Shown: positions 1-7,873, counted from the first letter of the stretch. The stretch: DNA of 36,041 nt from Caldimicrobium sp. (GCA_025060015.1 JANXDB010000014.1:1-36041); one strand, 5' to 3'. Translations and numbers: made by a program. The notes: a model not told the origin generated them from the sequence alone.

Positions 1-1
1 A

Positions 2-241
2 AAAGAGGGAAGACTTGAAGGAAGACTTGAAGGAAGACTTGAGGGTTTACTTGAGGATGCTCAGGAGATGGTGCTTGAGGTGGTGGAGGTGAAGCTTGGG
101 AGATTGCCGAAGCAATTAGAAGAGCAGATCAAGGCAGAAACTGACCGAGAGAAACTTAAAAGGCTTCTCAGGGAGCTTGTTCTTGCCTCAAACCCCCTGG
201 AAGTAATCCAACAATTTGGCTATAGAGTTAATGAAAGCTAA
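2..241 (+). CDS. Rpn-family nuclease/transposase-like protein, C-terminal end (partial)
   Basis: The frame is open from the window edge to a TAA. The visible 79 residues begin with a short tandem repeat of Gly-Arg-Leu-Glu encoded by 12-nt repeats (GGAAGACTTGAA), then continue as an acidic/basic helical tail ending in PLEVIQQFGYRVNES. The tail is nearly identical to the C-terminus of the Rpn-like gene at 17136-17594, so the two are paralogues. Rpn (recombination-promoting nuclease, PD-(D/E)XK fold) proteins commonly carry such low-complexity C-terminal repeats. The catalytic N-terminal domain lies outside the window, so intactness cannot be judged. Confidence 0.75.
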   Translation, partial: KEGRLEGRLEGRLEGLLEDAQEMVLEVVEVKLGRLPKQLEEQIKAETDREKLKRLLRELVLASNPLEVIQQFGYRVNES

Positions 242-308
242 TCAAAAAACACCCTCCAGTTAATCCTTTAAACAAAGGGTTCTATTCACCCCTTTATAAA
301 TGTGCCTT

Positions 309-605
309 AAATCAATCTTAAGCAGGACTCTTAGAGAAAAAAGGTAAAACTAGGTAAGTGTGGGATCTTCATGCTCTCATCTAAGACTTAAAAACGTTAC
401 AAAGACTTTAAGCAATCAAAGATGCATCCCAAAGAAAAGAAGTGGCCTTTAGACTACTATGGGTATAGTCATTTATCGAACAGGAGTGGGAGGGACTTTT
501 GGAGTAAGTTTTGGCCTTGGGAATGTATCATTTTTGGAGTGGAATTGTTACAAATTTAACGAGAATTCCCCTCAGTCTAAAATCCTATGGACTCATACAG
601 GGGAT
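309..605 (+). mobile_element. Decayed transposase remnant, copy A
   Basis: This stretch has no intact reading frame but aligns by eye with the reverse complement of 16589-16952 (copy B). Shared blocks are the segment around AATCAATCTTAAGCAGGACT, the segment ATGCATCCCAAAGAAAAGAA encoding DASQRKE, and a distal block around GAGTGGGAGGGAC. Relative to copy B it lacks about 100 bp that encode the rest of the helix-turn-helix. It follows the Rpn gene tail, as copy B follows the second Rpn gene. The distal boundary is near GGACTCATACA, about 45 bp before tRNA-Lys. Confidence 0.7.
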
Positions 606-632
606 TGACAAGCCTATAATTTTGTTTATATT
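605..632 (+). promoter_or_regulatory. Putative sigma70-type promoter for tRNA-Lys/tRNA-Glu
   Basis: TTGACA (605-610) and TATATT (627-632) are separated by 16 bp and lie 12 bp upstream of the tRNA-Lys gene. The -35 box abuts the end of the transposase remnant. No other candidate is visible for the two tRNAs. Confidence 0.55.
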
Positions 633-644
633 TAGACACTAGCT

Positions 645-717
645 GGGCCGCTAACTCAGTCGGTAGAGTACCAGCCTTTTAAGCTGGGAGTCGCAGGTTC
701 GAGTCCTGCGCGGCCCA
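645..717 (+). tRNA. tRNA-Lys (anticodon TTT)
   Basis: The acceptor arms GGGCCGC and GCGGCCC pair perfectly. The anticodon stem CCAGC/GCTGG encloses the loop CTTTTAA with TTT at 678-680. The T arm carries GGTTCGAGTCC. The discriminator is A and CCA is not encoded (the sequence continues CAT). Only 9 bp separate it from tRNA-Glu, so the pair is probably co-transcribed. Confidence 0.95.
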
Positions 718-726
718 CATTATAAA

Positions 727-801
727 GCCCCCATCGTCTAGCCAGGTCCAGGACACCGGCCTTTCACGCCGGCGACAGGGGTTCGAATCCCCTTGGGGGC
801 G
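727..801 (+). tRNA. tRNA-Glu (anticodon TTC)
   Basis: The acceptor arms GCCCCCA and TGGGGGC pair. The anticodon stem CCGGC/GCCGG encloses CTTTCAC with TTC at 763-765. The T arm carries GGTTCGAATCC. The discriminator is G and CCA is not encoded. The convergent SAM synthetase pseudogene ends a few bases downstream. Confidence 0.95.
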
Positions 802-809
802 TTTTCTAA

Positions 810-1816
810 ACTAAACTCTAAATTCAATATCCTTCTGAAATACTTTTTTATATTATCAAGTTTTGAAAGAGTTGAAGCAATTACTTCTCTCTTTAGTATC
901 TCAGGAAGGTAATAGTCCTTGAAAGTTTTCTACCTTATGTGAATAAGGTAAGGTCTGTTAATTGGTTTACCTATCTGACTAACTAACATACAATAAACAC
1001 CCTTTACACCCTAATCCTTTAGTTGCTGATACGATGAATCTGCTAAATCTTTGGCAAGCACATTGTAAATCTTCCCTACGTGATTAACAGAGTTTTTACC
1101 TGTAGTGGCTTCCATAGGCATTGGTCTTGAAGGAGTAATTAGTCCCTTAACACGATTCCCTCTCCTTGTAGCACCATCATCACCATGTGCTGCGCTTGTT
1201 CCAGTTACGGTTAGATAAAAGAGTTTCTTCTCCGGAATGTCTCCAGTGTAAATAAAAAAACATCAACTTTATAATCAGGAGCTAATTCATTAGCCCCTCC
1301 GAGGAGCAAATGTGGGAGCTCTTCTTTTAAATTTAAGTACTCCCTGAGGAGGAAATGAAGTGCTCAACCATTGCTGAGGCAACTGTTAGATCAATATTCT
1401 CCACCTTTCTGACTCCAAGAACCTTAATATCCTCTCCTACTGATGGATAGCTTTTTTTTCATGGCAGGACTGTTCAAAAAATTCTCAATTTCCAAAACTA
1501 TTCTCTCAAGAGGAGAAGGGGAGCATAACCAATTCCAATACTTGTATCCTTTGCAAGTGGTATGACATCTTCACAGAGGATCTTTAAATCCAAACTTCCT
1601 GGTCCCACCTTATAGTCAATTGTAAGATGTAAAGAGGGATCAAGGAAACGGAATTTTTTAGTAAACCACTTTATAACAGATTCCCTTATTAGAATCCCAA
1701 GAGGAATTTTGTATTTTTGGGCATTTGTTATTAATTCATAGATGAGGCCGCCTGCTACGATAATTCTTATGGGCTGAATTAAATAACCGCCACCAAACTT
1801 GGGATCAGATTTCCAT
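810..1816 (-). pseudogene. Archaeal-type S-adenosylmethionine synthetase, degenerate
   Basis: Reading the minus strand in three frames recovers most of an archaeal-type methionine adenosyltransferase. In order these are SDPKFGGGYLIQPIRIIVAG, a middle block with DYKVGPGSLDLK, the block [18 protein letters not shown], then [19 protein letters not shown] and LVSQIGKPIN. The blocks are split by at least four frameshifts (near 1530, 1440, 1350 and 1255) and by internal stops such as the one in the LKD-stop-GVKG region. The first 50-60 residues of the family are missing. An ATG with a good Shine-Dalgarno (AAGGAG) survives at 1816 but leads to TGA after three codons in its own frame. The family makes SAM from ATP and methionine, an essential reaction, so another synthetase must be encoded elsewhere. 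Confidence 0.85.
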
Positions 1817-2032
1817 TTTTTCTCCTTTATAATTTTTAATGTTTACATAAAGGTTAATATTAAAATCTACAAGGGCAATTTACCCATTTTTTTCGGCTTT
1901 GAGATTTCAAAGAGAATCTTTAAAAAGAGTGTATGAAATATAAACAACTTTTAAAGTGAAGAGTTATTATTAAATGTTGAAAGACCTTTAACCTATAGTA
2001 AATTTTTTAAAAAATTGAGTATTAGACATCAT

Positions 2033-2698
2033 ATGTCCAGAGAATTAGCGGTTGTCCTTCTCAGTGGAGGCATGGACAGTACAGTATGTGCCAGTGTTGC
2101 TTCACTCAATTACAGCTTAGCTTTTTTACATGTTCAATATGGGCAAAGAACAGAGAAAAAAGAGTTAGAATGTTTTTACAAACTTTGCAATTATTTTAAG
2201 CCAGAAAAGATTTTGATCGCAAGGGCCCATTTTTTAAGGGATATAGGGGCTTCAAGTCTAACCGATGTGGGGATACCCTTACCAAAGGAGGAGTCAGGTA
2301 TTCCATCAACCTATGTGCCCTTTAGAAATGGAATTTTTTTAAGTATCGCTGCTTCCTGGGCAGAAGCCATAGGCGGATCAAAGATCTTTATTGGAGTTAA
2401 TCAGATTGATTTTTCCGGGTATCCAGATTGTAGAGAAACTTTTATAAAAGCCTTTAATAAAGCAATAGAGGTAGGCACCAGGCCTGAGACAAAAATTGAG
2501 ATTGCAACCCCACTTATTAATTTATCTAAGAGGGAGATTGTAGAGTTAGGCATGAAACTTGGCACCCCTTTTGAGCTAACCTGGTCATGTTACGGAGAGG
2601 AGGATTTAGCCTGTGGAGAGTGCAGTTCCTGCTCACTTAGATTAAGAGCCTTTGTTGAAACAGGATTTAAAGATCCCATTCCCTATAGGAAAAGATGA
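2033..2698 (+). CDS. queC: 7-cyano-7-deazaguanine synthase QueC
   Basis: QueC is an ATP-dependent amidoligase-type enzyme that turns 7-carboxy-7-deazaguanine and ammonia into preQ0 on the way to queuosine. The 221-residue protein has the PP-loop ATP-binding motif SGGMDS at residues 11-16. A C-terminal zinc cluster is formed by Cys186, Cys194, Cys197 and Cys200 (SCYGEEDLACGECSSC). The ATG is preferred over an in-frame TTG six codons upstream because it places the PP-loop at the usual distance from the N-terminus. Neither start has a clear Shine-Dalgarno. The 200 bp upstream are AT-rich and hold no convincing preQ1 riboswitch. The stop overlaps the next start (ATGA). FolE2, encoded at 7058, can supply the GTP-derived precursor of the same pathway. 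Confidence 0.93.
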   Translation: MSRELAVVLLSGGMDSTVCASVASLNYSLAFLHVQYGQRTEKKELECFYKLCNYFKPEKILIARAHFLRDIGASSLTDVGIPLPKEESGIPSTYVPFRNGIFLSIAASWAEAIGGSKIFIGVNQIDFSGYPDCRETFIKAFNKAIEVGTRPETKIEIATPLINLSKREIVELGMKLGTPFELTWSCYGEEDLACGECSSCSLRLRAFVETGFKDPIPYRKR

Positions 2699-3069
2699 AG
2701 GCCTTCAGTTGTAAAAGATGTGGTGCCTGCTGTAAGGGAGAGAGCACAGTCTCGCTTTCCTTAGAGGAAATGGACAGAATTGCCAAATATCTATCCTTAG
2801 ATAGGGAAGTCTTTATAGAGAAATTTACCGTGATCTATGGAAAAAATCGAATTGAAATGAAAACAAAAGAGGGATATTGTATCTTCTATGATAAAGACAA
2901 TAATCACTGTTTAATTCATCCAGTAAAACCAGTAAAATGTAAAGAATGGCCCTTTCCCTTAATCATTTTCTCAGACAGAGAAAATTTTGAGATAATTAAG
3001 GCCAGTTGTCCTGGTTTAGAATTTTTTTCTTTTGAAGATATTAAGCAGAGTAAAAACTTGACAAAATAG
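2695..3069 (+). CDS. YkgJ-family cysteine cluster protein
   Basis: The 124-residue protein opens with the signature Cys6-X2-Cys9-X2-Cys12-Cys13 and has further cysteines in EGYC, NNHC, KPVKC and KASCPG. This matches the YkgJ family of putative zinc- or iron-chelating proteins (PF03692), whose biochemical role is not settled. It overlaps queC by four bases and is therefore probably translated with it. No membrane segment or signal peptide is seen. Its place between queC and a PerR-type regulator suggests metal handling, but that is only context. Confidence 0.85.
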   Translation: MKAFSCKRCGACCKGESTVSLSLEEMDRIAKYLSLDREVFIEKFTVIYGKNRIEMKTKEGYCIFYDKDNNHCLIHPVKPVKCKEWPFPLIIFSDRENFEIIKASCPGLEFFSFEDIKQSKNLTK

Positions 3070-3085
3070 AAAAAGTTTTTATATT
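3058..3085 (+). promoter_or_regulatory. Putative promoter of the PerR-type regulator
   Basis: TTGACA (3058-3063) and TATATT (3080-3085) are 16 bp apart, with the -35 box inside the last codons of the preceding gene. The AT-rich stretch after it could hold an autoregulatory operator, but no clear palindromic Fur or PerR box is visible. Confidence 0.5.
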
Positions 3086-3122
3086 TAAACCAATGTTAAA
3101 AATTTCCTGAGGTGATACTCTG

Positions 3123-3536
3123 ATGAACAATTTACAAAGGAGATTGCAGACTTATAAAAAACTAGGGCTCAAGCTTACGCCTCAAAGACTTGCAATCTTA
3201 GAATTTTTGGAAACTACTAGAGAACATCCCTCTGCAGAGGATATTTATAATGCCTTAAAGGAACGGTACCCCAGTATATCCTTTGCCACTGTTTATAACA
3301 CCTTAGAGGTATTAATTGAAAAGGGCTTAGTAAAAGAACTAGGGCTTGACAGCTCAAAGAAACGCTTTGATCCTCATTTACATCACCATCATCATTTCAT
3401 CTGCAAAAAATGTGGAAAAATCGTCGATGTGGAGAGAAGTTTTGATGTAGTCATTCCAGAGGAATTAAGGGAATTTGAGGTAACAGAATTTCAGGTGGTC
3501 TTTACAGGGATCTGCTCGGCCTGTAAAGGTAAATAA
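3123..3536 (+). CDS. Fur/PerR-family transcriptional regulator
   Basis: The 137-residue protein has the Fur layout: an N-terminal winged helix (LTPQRLAILEFLE through SFATVYNTLEVLIEKGLV) and a C-terminal dimer and metal domain. The sequence RFDPHLHHHHHFICKKCGK supplies the histidine/aspartate regulatory site plus the first CxxC, and CSAC near the end supplies the second, giving the structural zinc site. The Asp in RFD and the His in EHPSAEDIY match ligands of PerR-type peroxide sensors better than classical Fur. A good Shine-Dalgarno (GAGGTGAT) precedes the ATG. The likely role is metal-dependent control of peroxide or iron genes; the targets cannot be told from the window. Confidence 0.9.
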   Translation: MNNLQRRLQTYKKLGLKLTPQRLAILEFLETTREHPSAEDIYNALKERYPSISFATVYNTLEVLIEKGLVKELGLDSSKKRFDPHLHHHHHFICKKCGKIVDVERSFDVVIPEELREFEVTEFQVVFTGICSACKGK

Positions 3537-3972
3537 ATCAACCACTTTATATTCTCCAGCCTATCAAAGATTTGAAAATCCTTATCAGACTATAATCATA
3601 AAGGAAACTAGACTCTTTATCAACAAAAATAACAATTGATGTCAATGTTGTCTATACTAATCCTACCTACAGTTGCAGGCTTGCAGTGGTTGTGCTAATA
3701 GTATTATCTATTTATTTACTCTCACTTCAAGAAAAAGTGGTCAAAGATTTTCAAGAGTGAATTTCTATCTTTTCTCTTCAGAGCGTTTTCTCAAACTGAT
3801 ATTTGATTCAAAAGGATACTTTGCCTATCAGTGTGGTTAAGTATAGCATGCTTTTTGTAAATAGCCCTATCCCTGATAAGTATTCTGGAGAAGACAGATT
3901 TTACGTAAGGGTGATGGAAACCCAGGTAAAGTGGTCATTGAGGAAGCCTCTTTTGGTGTAGACCTCTTGCCC
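3537..3972 (+). other. Gene-free stretch, possibly a decayed coding sequence
   Basis: No intact gene is present. Short open segments on the plus strand read like protein, for example EASFGVDLLPL in one frame and ITIDVNVVYTNPTYSCRLAV and PDKYSGEDRFYVRVMETQVK in another, but frames change and stops interrupt them. I could not assign a family. A rotted gene between the regulator and the tRNA-Met promoter is the best guess. Confidence 0.4.
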
Positions 3973-4001
3973 TTGACAAATTCCTCAATTTAATATATTT
4001 T
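3973..4001 (+). promoter_or_regulatory. Putative promoter for tRNA-Met and the downstream operon
   Basis: TTGACA (3973-3978) is followed by AT-rich candidate -10 boxes: TATATT at 3994-3999 (15 bp spacing) or TATTTT at 3996-4001 (17 bp). It lies about 20 bp upstream of the tRNA and is the only visible promoter for the gene run to 7873. Confidence 0.5.
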
Positions 4002-4023
4002 ATCATATAGTTTTAAACACAAT

Positions 4024-4097
4024 GGGCCCGTAGCTCAGCTGGTCAGAGCCACCGGCTCATAACCGGAAGGTCCCAGGTTCGAGTCCTGGCGGGCCCA
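4024..4097 (+). tRNA. tRNA with CAT anticodon (elongator Met, possibly Ile2)
   Basis: The acceptor arms GGGCCCG and CGGGCCC pair fully, which argues against an initiator tRNA, where base 1 is normally mispaired. The anticodon loop CTCATAA puts CAT at 4058-4060. The anticodon stem has four GC pairs and one A-A mismatch at its outer end. The T arm has GGTTCGAGTCC. The discriminator is A and CCA is not encoded. A tRNA-Ile read through a lysidine-modified CAT cannot be excluded. The next gene starts only 10 bp downstream. Confidence 0.93.
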
Positions 4098-4107
4098 TTA
4101 AGATTAT

Positions 4108-4899
4108 ATGTCCCTTAGGGTATCAGATCTCATAGATTTTTTAAATACCCTCGCTCCAGTCAATATCTCCGAAAAAAGAGATGTCAATGGGCTCCAAATA
4201 GGATCGGTTAATGATAATGTTAGGGGGATCCTTCTTGCAGTTGATCCCTCTTTGTCTGCCTTTAAGGAGGCAGGCAAACGCGGATTCAATCTGGTAATTA
4301 CCCATCATCCGCTTTTCTATGAAGCGCTGACTAAAGTTGATCTTGATACCCTCAAAGGCAAAATAATAGCTTTTGCCATAGAGAAAGGTATAAATCTCCT
4401 CTCCTGGCACACACCCTTAGATAAGGTCCCTTTTGGAGTAAGCGAGGCCCTGGCTCGCAAGCTAGGCTGGCAGACAGAGGGTTTTGTTGTGGAAGAAGAT
4501 GAGGGTATTGGGTGGGGGAGAGTGGTAAAATTTGAAAATTATGTTAATCTTGAGAGCTTGGCAAAGGAAATAAAGGCGAGGTTAAAATCCTGGGTGATGA
4601 TAGTGGGTGATCCACAGGAAGAGGTAAATGCCGTAGCTCTTTGTGGTGGATCCGGCGGATTCCTAAAGGATTATCTCAAAGAAACAGAAATCAATACCCT
4701 TCTTACCTCAGATATCAGATATCACCAGGCTAAGGATTCCTCTCAGGAGGGATTTAATTTCATAATTATAGATCATGGCGTTGCTGAAGCCTCCCTCTTG
4801 GAGGTTTTAAGGGAGAAATTGGAAGCCTATTTCCAAGAAAAAAACACTTCGCTTCCTGTGGAGATTTATTTAGAGGAAAGTCCTTATAAAATCATCTAA
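4108..4899 (+). CDS. Nif3-like dinuclear metal center protein (DUF34)
   Basis: The protein of 263 residues fits the short form of the Nif3/DUF34 family, toroidal hexamers with a two-metal site, sometimes annotated as GTP cyclohydrolase I type 2. Metal-ligand segments are visible: NLVITHHPLFY near residue 63, SWHTPLD near residue 98 and a C-terminal DHGVAEASLL block. The true substrate of the family is not established. The start lies 10 bp after the tRNA with no clear Shine-Dalgarno, suggesting one transcript from which the tRNA is cut. The cdsZ-like gene follows after 13 bp, a common neighbour of nif3 in bacteria. Confidence 0.88.
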   Translation: MSLRVSDLIDFLNTLAPVNISEKRDVNGLQIGSVNDNVRGILLAVDPSLSAFKEAGKRGFNLVITHHPLFYEALTKVDLDTLKGKIIAFAIEKGINLLSWHTPLDKVPFGVSEALARKLGWQTEGFVVEEDEGIGWGRVVKFENYVNLESLAKEIKARLKSWVMIVGDPQEEVNAVALCGGSGGFLKDYLKETEINTLLTSDIRYHQAKDSSQEGFNFIIIDHGVAEASLLEVLREKLEAYFQEKNTSLPVEIYLEESPYKII

Positions 4900-4912
4900 A
4901 GGGGGATTTATC

Positions 4913-5656
4913 ATGCAAGAGGATATTATGCGATTGATAGAACTACAAAGGCTTGACTTGGAGATAATCAAATTAGAAAGGGCTATGGCTGATATTCCCC
5001 AGAGTTTACAAAAGGCAAAAAAGGAAAGTGAAATAAAAGGTGAGCGCTTAAGTAAAATAGAATCTCAGATTGAAGAAAAGGAAAGACAGAAAAGACTTTT
5101 TGAAGAAGAGCTTCAGGAGGAGCAAAAAAGACTCAAGCAAACCCAAGCAAGACTAACTCAGATAAGAGGGTCAAGGGAATATCAAGTGCTTTTAAGAGAA
5201 ATTGACGAGATGAAGAGAATCATTAAACAAAAGGAGGAGGAAATCCTCAAAATGATGGAGGAAATTGAATCTCTTCAGAGGGATAAAGAGAAGATTCTAG
5301 AGGAACTATCAGAGGTAAGAAAGACTCTTGAAGAGGAGACTAATAAATTCGAAGATTTCAAAAGAACTTTAGAAAAAGAAAGAGAGGGGCTTTTAGCGAG
5401 ACGTTCTAATATCGCAGGGAAGATCTCTCAGTCCATTTTGAAAAAGTACCAGTTGATTGTTCAGAAAAAGGGTGGCATAGGTATAGCAGGAGTCGACAAT
5501 GGCATTTGCGAAGGCTGTTTCATGGCAATCCCTCCCCAACTTTACAATGAACTTCAAAAAGATAACAGGTATCATGAATGTCCCCACTGTAAAAGACTTA
5601 TTTACTACAAAAAAATCTATCATCCTGAGGAAAAGAATCACTTACCAGAAGAATAG
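4913..5656 (+). CDS. CdsZ-like coiled coil and C4 zinc ribbon protein
   Basis: The 247-residue protein consists of a long helical coiled coil (about residues 20-165, rich in Glu, Lys and Leu heptads) followed by a C4 zinc ribbon. The ribbon pairs are CEGC (in GICEGCFMAIPP) and CPHC (in YHECPHCKRLIYY). This is the PF02591 layout, known as zf-RING_7 or CdsZ, linked in some bacteria to handling of macromolecules and motility but without a firmly known reaction. A Shine-Dalgarno (GGGGGAT) precedes the ATG. A weak hairpin around 5655-5672 (AGGGTTT/AAACCTT) follows the stop and could attenuate the next gene. Confidence 0.85.
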   Translation: MQEDIMRLIELQRLDLEIIKLERAMADIPQSLQKAKKESEIKGERLSKIESQIEEKERQKRLFEEELQEEQKRLKQTQARLTQIRGSREYQVLLREIDEMKRIIKQKEEEILKMMEEIESLQRDKEKILEELSEVRKTLEEETNKFEDFKRTLEKEREGLLARRSNIAGKISQSILKKYQLIVQKKGGIGIAGVDNGICEGCFMAIPPQLYNELQKDNRYHECPHCKRLIYYKKIYHPEEKNHLPEE

Positions 5657-5677
5657 GGTTTCTAAAAACCTTTCTTA

Positions 5678-6316
5678 ATGATATTTAAGGTCTCCAAAGA
5701 TCCACAGAAATTAAAGTACCTATTGAATAGGGTTGCAGCACTCTTGAGAGATTACAAGGTGGGAGCTATTCCTACGGAGACCTTTTATGCCCTTGCTTGT
5801 GATCCCTTTTCAGAAATAGCCTTAGAAAGGCTTTTTAACCTCAAAAAAAGAAGCCCAGACAAGCCAATTTTATTACTCTTAGGGAAAATGGAAGATCTCT
5901 CCTTGGTAGTTGCAGAGGTCCCAGAGTTGGCAAAAAGGGTTATGGAGCTCTTTTGGCCTGGTCCACTAACCATAGTTATGCCAGCTAAAAGGGGTCTTCC
6001 CCAACTTTTAACAGCAGGGCTTAATACCATTGGTGTTAGGCTCTCTCCCTGTGAACTTACTCGTCAAATAGCTCTTGCCTTTGGTAAGCCTGTAACAGGG
6101 ACAAGTGCCAACATAAGTGGTTATCCACCTTGTAGAGAAGCTGAAGAAATCCTTAGATTTTTCCCAAACATAGATTTTGTGGTAGATGGAGGAAGAAGTG
6201 AAGCTACTTTACCATCTACCGTGGTGGAAATTAACGACAAAGAGATTAAATTAGTAAGAGAGGGAGCCATACCCTTTAGAGAAATATTAGCTAAAATTGA
6301 AGGTGATAGCCCATGA
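5678..6316 (+). CDS. Sua5/YciO/YrdC family protein, probable L-threonylcarbamoyladenylate synthase
   Basis: Enzymes of this family make threonylcarbamoyl-AMP from threonine, bicarbonate and ATP, the first step of the t6A37 tRNA modification. Diagnostic segments are AIPTETFYALACD near the N-terminus, KKRSPDKPILLLL (the KRxxxKP-type site), FWPGPLTIVM, and TGTSANISG followed later by LPSTVVEI. The length of 212 residues matches the single-domain form (TsaC/YrdC) without the Sua5 extension. The start lacks a clear Shine-Dalgarno. The gene overlaps cooC by four bases (ATGA). The paralogous subfamily YciO cannot be fully ruled out. Confidence 0.9.
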   Translation: MIFKVSKDPQKLKYLLNRVAALLRDYKVGAIPTETFYALACDPFSEIALERLFNLKKRSPDKPILLLLGKMEDLSLVVAEVPELAKRVMELFWPGPLTIVMPAKRGLPQLLTAGLNTIGVRLSPCELTRQIALAFGKPVTGTSANISGYPPCREAEEILRFFPNIDFVVDGGRSEATLPSTVVEINDKEIKLVREGAIPFREILAKIEGDSP

Positions 6317-7071
6317 AAATAGCCTTGTGCGGAAAAGGTGGCGTTGGTAAAAGTTCTCTTGCTAGTTTGCTTATATTGAGCTTTTTACATGCTGGCTATA
6401 AAGTTCTAGCCATAGATGCAGATCCTAGTCCTCATTTGGCAAGGCTCTTGGAGATTCCTCAGGAGGTTACCCCTCTTGCGGAGATGATGGATCTTCTAGC
6501 AGAAAGAGCCCAAAAATCTGGGCCTTACTATACTCTTAATCCCAAGATAGATGATTTGCCTGAAAAATTTGCTATTACCAAGGATGGTCTAAGGCTTATG
6601 GTTCTTGGTGCTATAAGAACAGCCGGTGGAGGATGTGCCTGTCCAGAACAGACAGTCCTAAAACGTTTACTTACCTATTTACTTTTAACCTCTAAGGAAG
6701 TAGTCCTTGTAGATATGGAAGCAGGAGTTGAGCACTTTGGTAGAGCTTCAGTTACTCCAATGGATGTCCTCTTGGTGATTACCCAACCCTTAAAGGGAAG
6801 TATTGAGACTACAAGACAAATCTTGAAACTCGCTAAAGAACTTGGATTAGAGAGGGTTTACGTTATTGGAAACAAAGTAAGAACTAAGGAACAAGAGGAG
6901 TTACTCCAGGGAGAATTTGGGGATAGGTATCTCCTTTCATTTCCACCTGATGAAGAACTCGAGAGGAGGGAGTTTGAGGGTAGAGGGCTCTGGACTTATA
7001 GAGGTGTTCTATTTAGCAAAGCTCAGGAACTCAGAGAAAAACTTACGGAGCTTCTGCATGAAATTACCTGA
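6313..7071 (+). CDS. cooC: CooC-type nickel-insertion ATPase for CO dehydrogenase
   Basis: CooC is a MinD/NifH-fold ATPase that uses ATP hydrolysis to help load nickel into the C-cluster of carbon monoxide dehydrogenase. The 252-residue protein has the deviant Walker A motif GKGGVGKSS at residues 7-15, IDADPSPHLARLL after it, and the CxC pair Cys108/Cys110 in GGGCACPE that binds metal at the dimer interface. LVDMEAGVEHFGR is the Walker B/switch region. No CODH gene lies in the window, but a RACo-like activator at 23050-24912 points to the same CODH/ACS system. The gene overlaps its upstream neighbour by four bases and folE2 by 14. Confidence 0.9.
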   Translation: MKIALCGKGGVGKSSLASLLILSFLHAGYKVLAIDADPSPHLARLLEIPQEVTPLAEMMDLLAERAQKSGPYYTLNPKIDDLPEKFAITKDGLRLMVLGAIRTAGGGCACPEQTVLKRLLTYLLLTSKEVVLVDMEAGVEHFGRASVTPMDVLLVITQPLKGSIETTRQILKLAKELGLERVYVIGNKVRTKEQEELLQGEFGDRYLLSFPPDEELERREFEGRGLWTYRGVLFSKAQELREKLTELLHEIT

Positions 7072-7873
7072 TGTTCAAAGTACTTCCCCTGAAGAGCAGA
7101 TTCCTATTGAAAAAGTAGGCATTAAAAACCTTCGTTATCCTATAAGGGTTTTAGATAGAGCTCGAGGATTTCAAGACACCGTGGGTGAGTTCAATCTGTA
7201 TGTGGATCTCCCTTCTCATTTCAAGGGCACTCATATGAGTAGATTTGTGGAGATTCTCAATGAGTTCAAGGATGAGATACATGTGAAAAACATAAATGAA
7301 ATCCTTAGAAAACTCAAGAGGAATCTCAACGCCCGCTGCGCCCATCTGGAGGTGTCTTTCCCTTATTTTCTTGAAAAGAAAGCCCCCGTATCCGGAATCC
7401 CCTCTCTAATGGAATATCAGGCCTTTATGCAGGCAAGTTTATCGAGGGAAAATGAAGATCTCGTTATTGGTGTAAAAGTGCCTGTTATGACTCTCTGTCC
7501 CTGTTCCAAAACGATTAGTCAATACGGGGCTCATAACCAGAGAGGGATGGTCACTTTAGCAGTGCGTTCCCATAAATTCATCTGGCTTGAAGAGCTGATA
7601 GAGATTGCCGAGGACAGTGCCTCTTCTCCAGTATATCCTCTGTTGAAAAGACCTGATGAAAAGTTCGTTACTGAGAAGGCCTATGAGAATCCAAAATTTG
7701 TTGAGGACGTGGTGAGATCCGTTGCTATAAAACTATTGAAGAGAAAGGAGATCTATTGGTTTATGGTAGAGGCAGAAAACTTGGAATCTATTCACGGACA
7801 TAACGCCTATGCCTATCTTCATTATCCCTTTGGAGATTACTCTTCAGAGAGTTCTATTTCCAGAAAGGAATAA
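7058..7873 (+). CDS. folE2: GTP cyclohydrolase FolE2
   Basis: FolE2 (type IB) converts GTP to 7,8-dihydroneopterin triphosphate, feeding folate and queuosine synthesis, and unlike FolE does not strictly need zinc. The 271-residue protein contains the conserved cysteine segment TLCPCSKTIS, SQYGAHNQRG, and the C-terminal SIHGHNAYAY block. An open frame extends 47 codons upstream inside cooC, but the ATG at 7058 is chosen because a Shine-Dalgarno (CGGAG) precedes it and family similarity starts soon after (QSTSPEEQIPIEKVGI). The 3' end overlaps the convergent small zinc ribbon gene by 37 bp. Confidence 0.92.
   Translation: MKLPDVQSTSPEEQIPIEKVGIKNLRYPIRVLDRARGFQDTVGEFNLYVDLPSHFKGTHMSRFVEILNEFKDEIHVKNINEILRKLKRNLNARCAHLEVSFPYFLEKKAPVSGIPSLMEYQAFMQASLSRENEDLVIGVKVPVMTLCPCSKTISQYGAHNQRGMVTLAVRSHKFIWLEELIEIAEDSASSPVYPLLKRPDEKFVTEKAYENPKFVEDVVRSVAIKLLKRKEIYWFMVEAENLESIHGHNAYAYLHYPFGDYSSESSISRKE

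Noticed and set aside
1830-2032. Possible preQ1 riboswitch upstream of queC
   Set aside because: The region is AT-rich and no preQ1-type stem, A-rich tail or overlap with a ribosome site could be built.
3370-3400. His-rich run in the Fur-type regulator as an artificial tag
   Set aside because: The histidines lie inside the conserved metal-binding segment between RFDP and CKKC, so they are native.
5655-5676. Rho-independent terminator after the CdsZ-like gene
   Set aside because: The hairpin is short with a wobble pair and no proper T-run, and the operon clearly continues.
6917-7057. N-terminal extension of folE2 inside cooC
   Set aside because: The residues do not match FolE2 and are the shifted reading of cooC.
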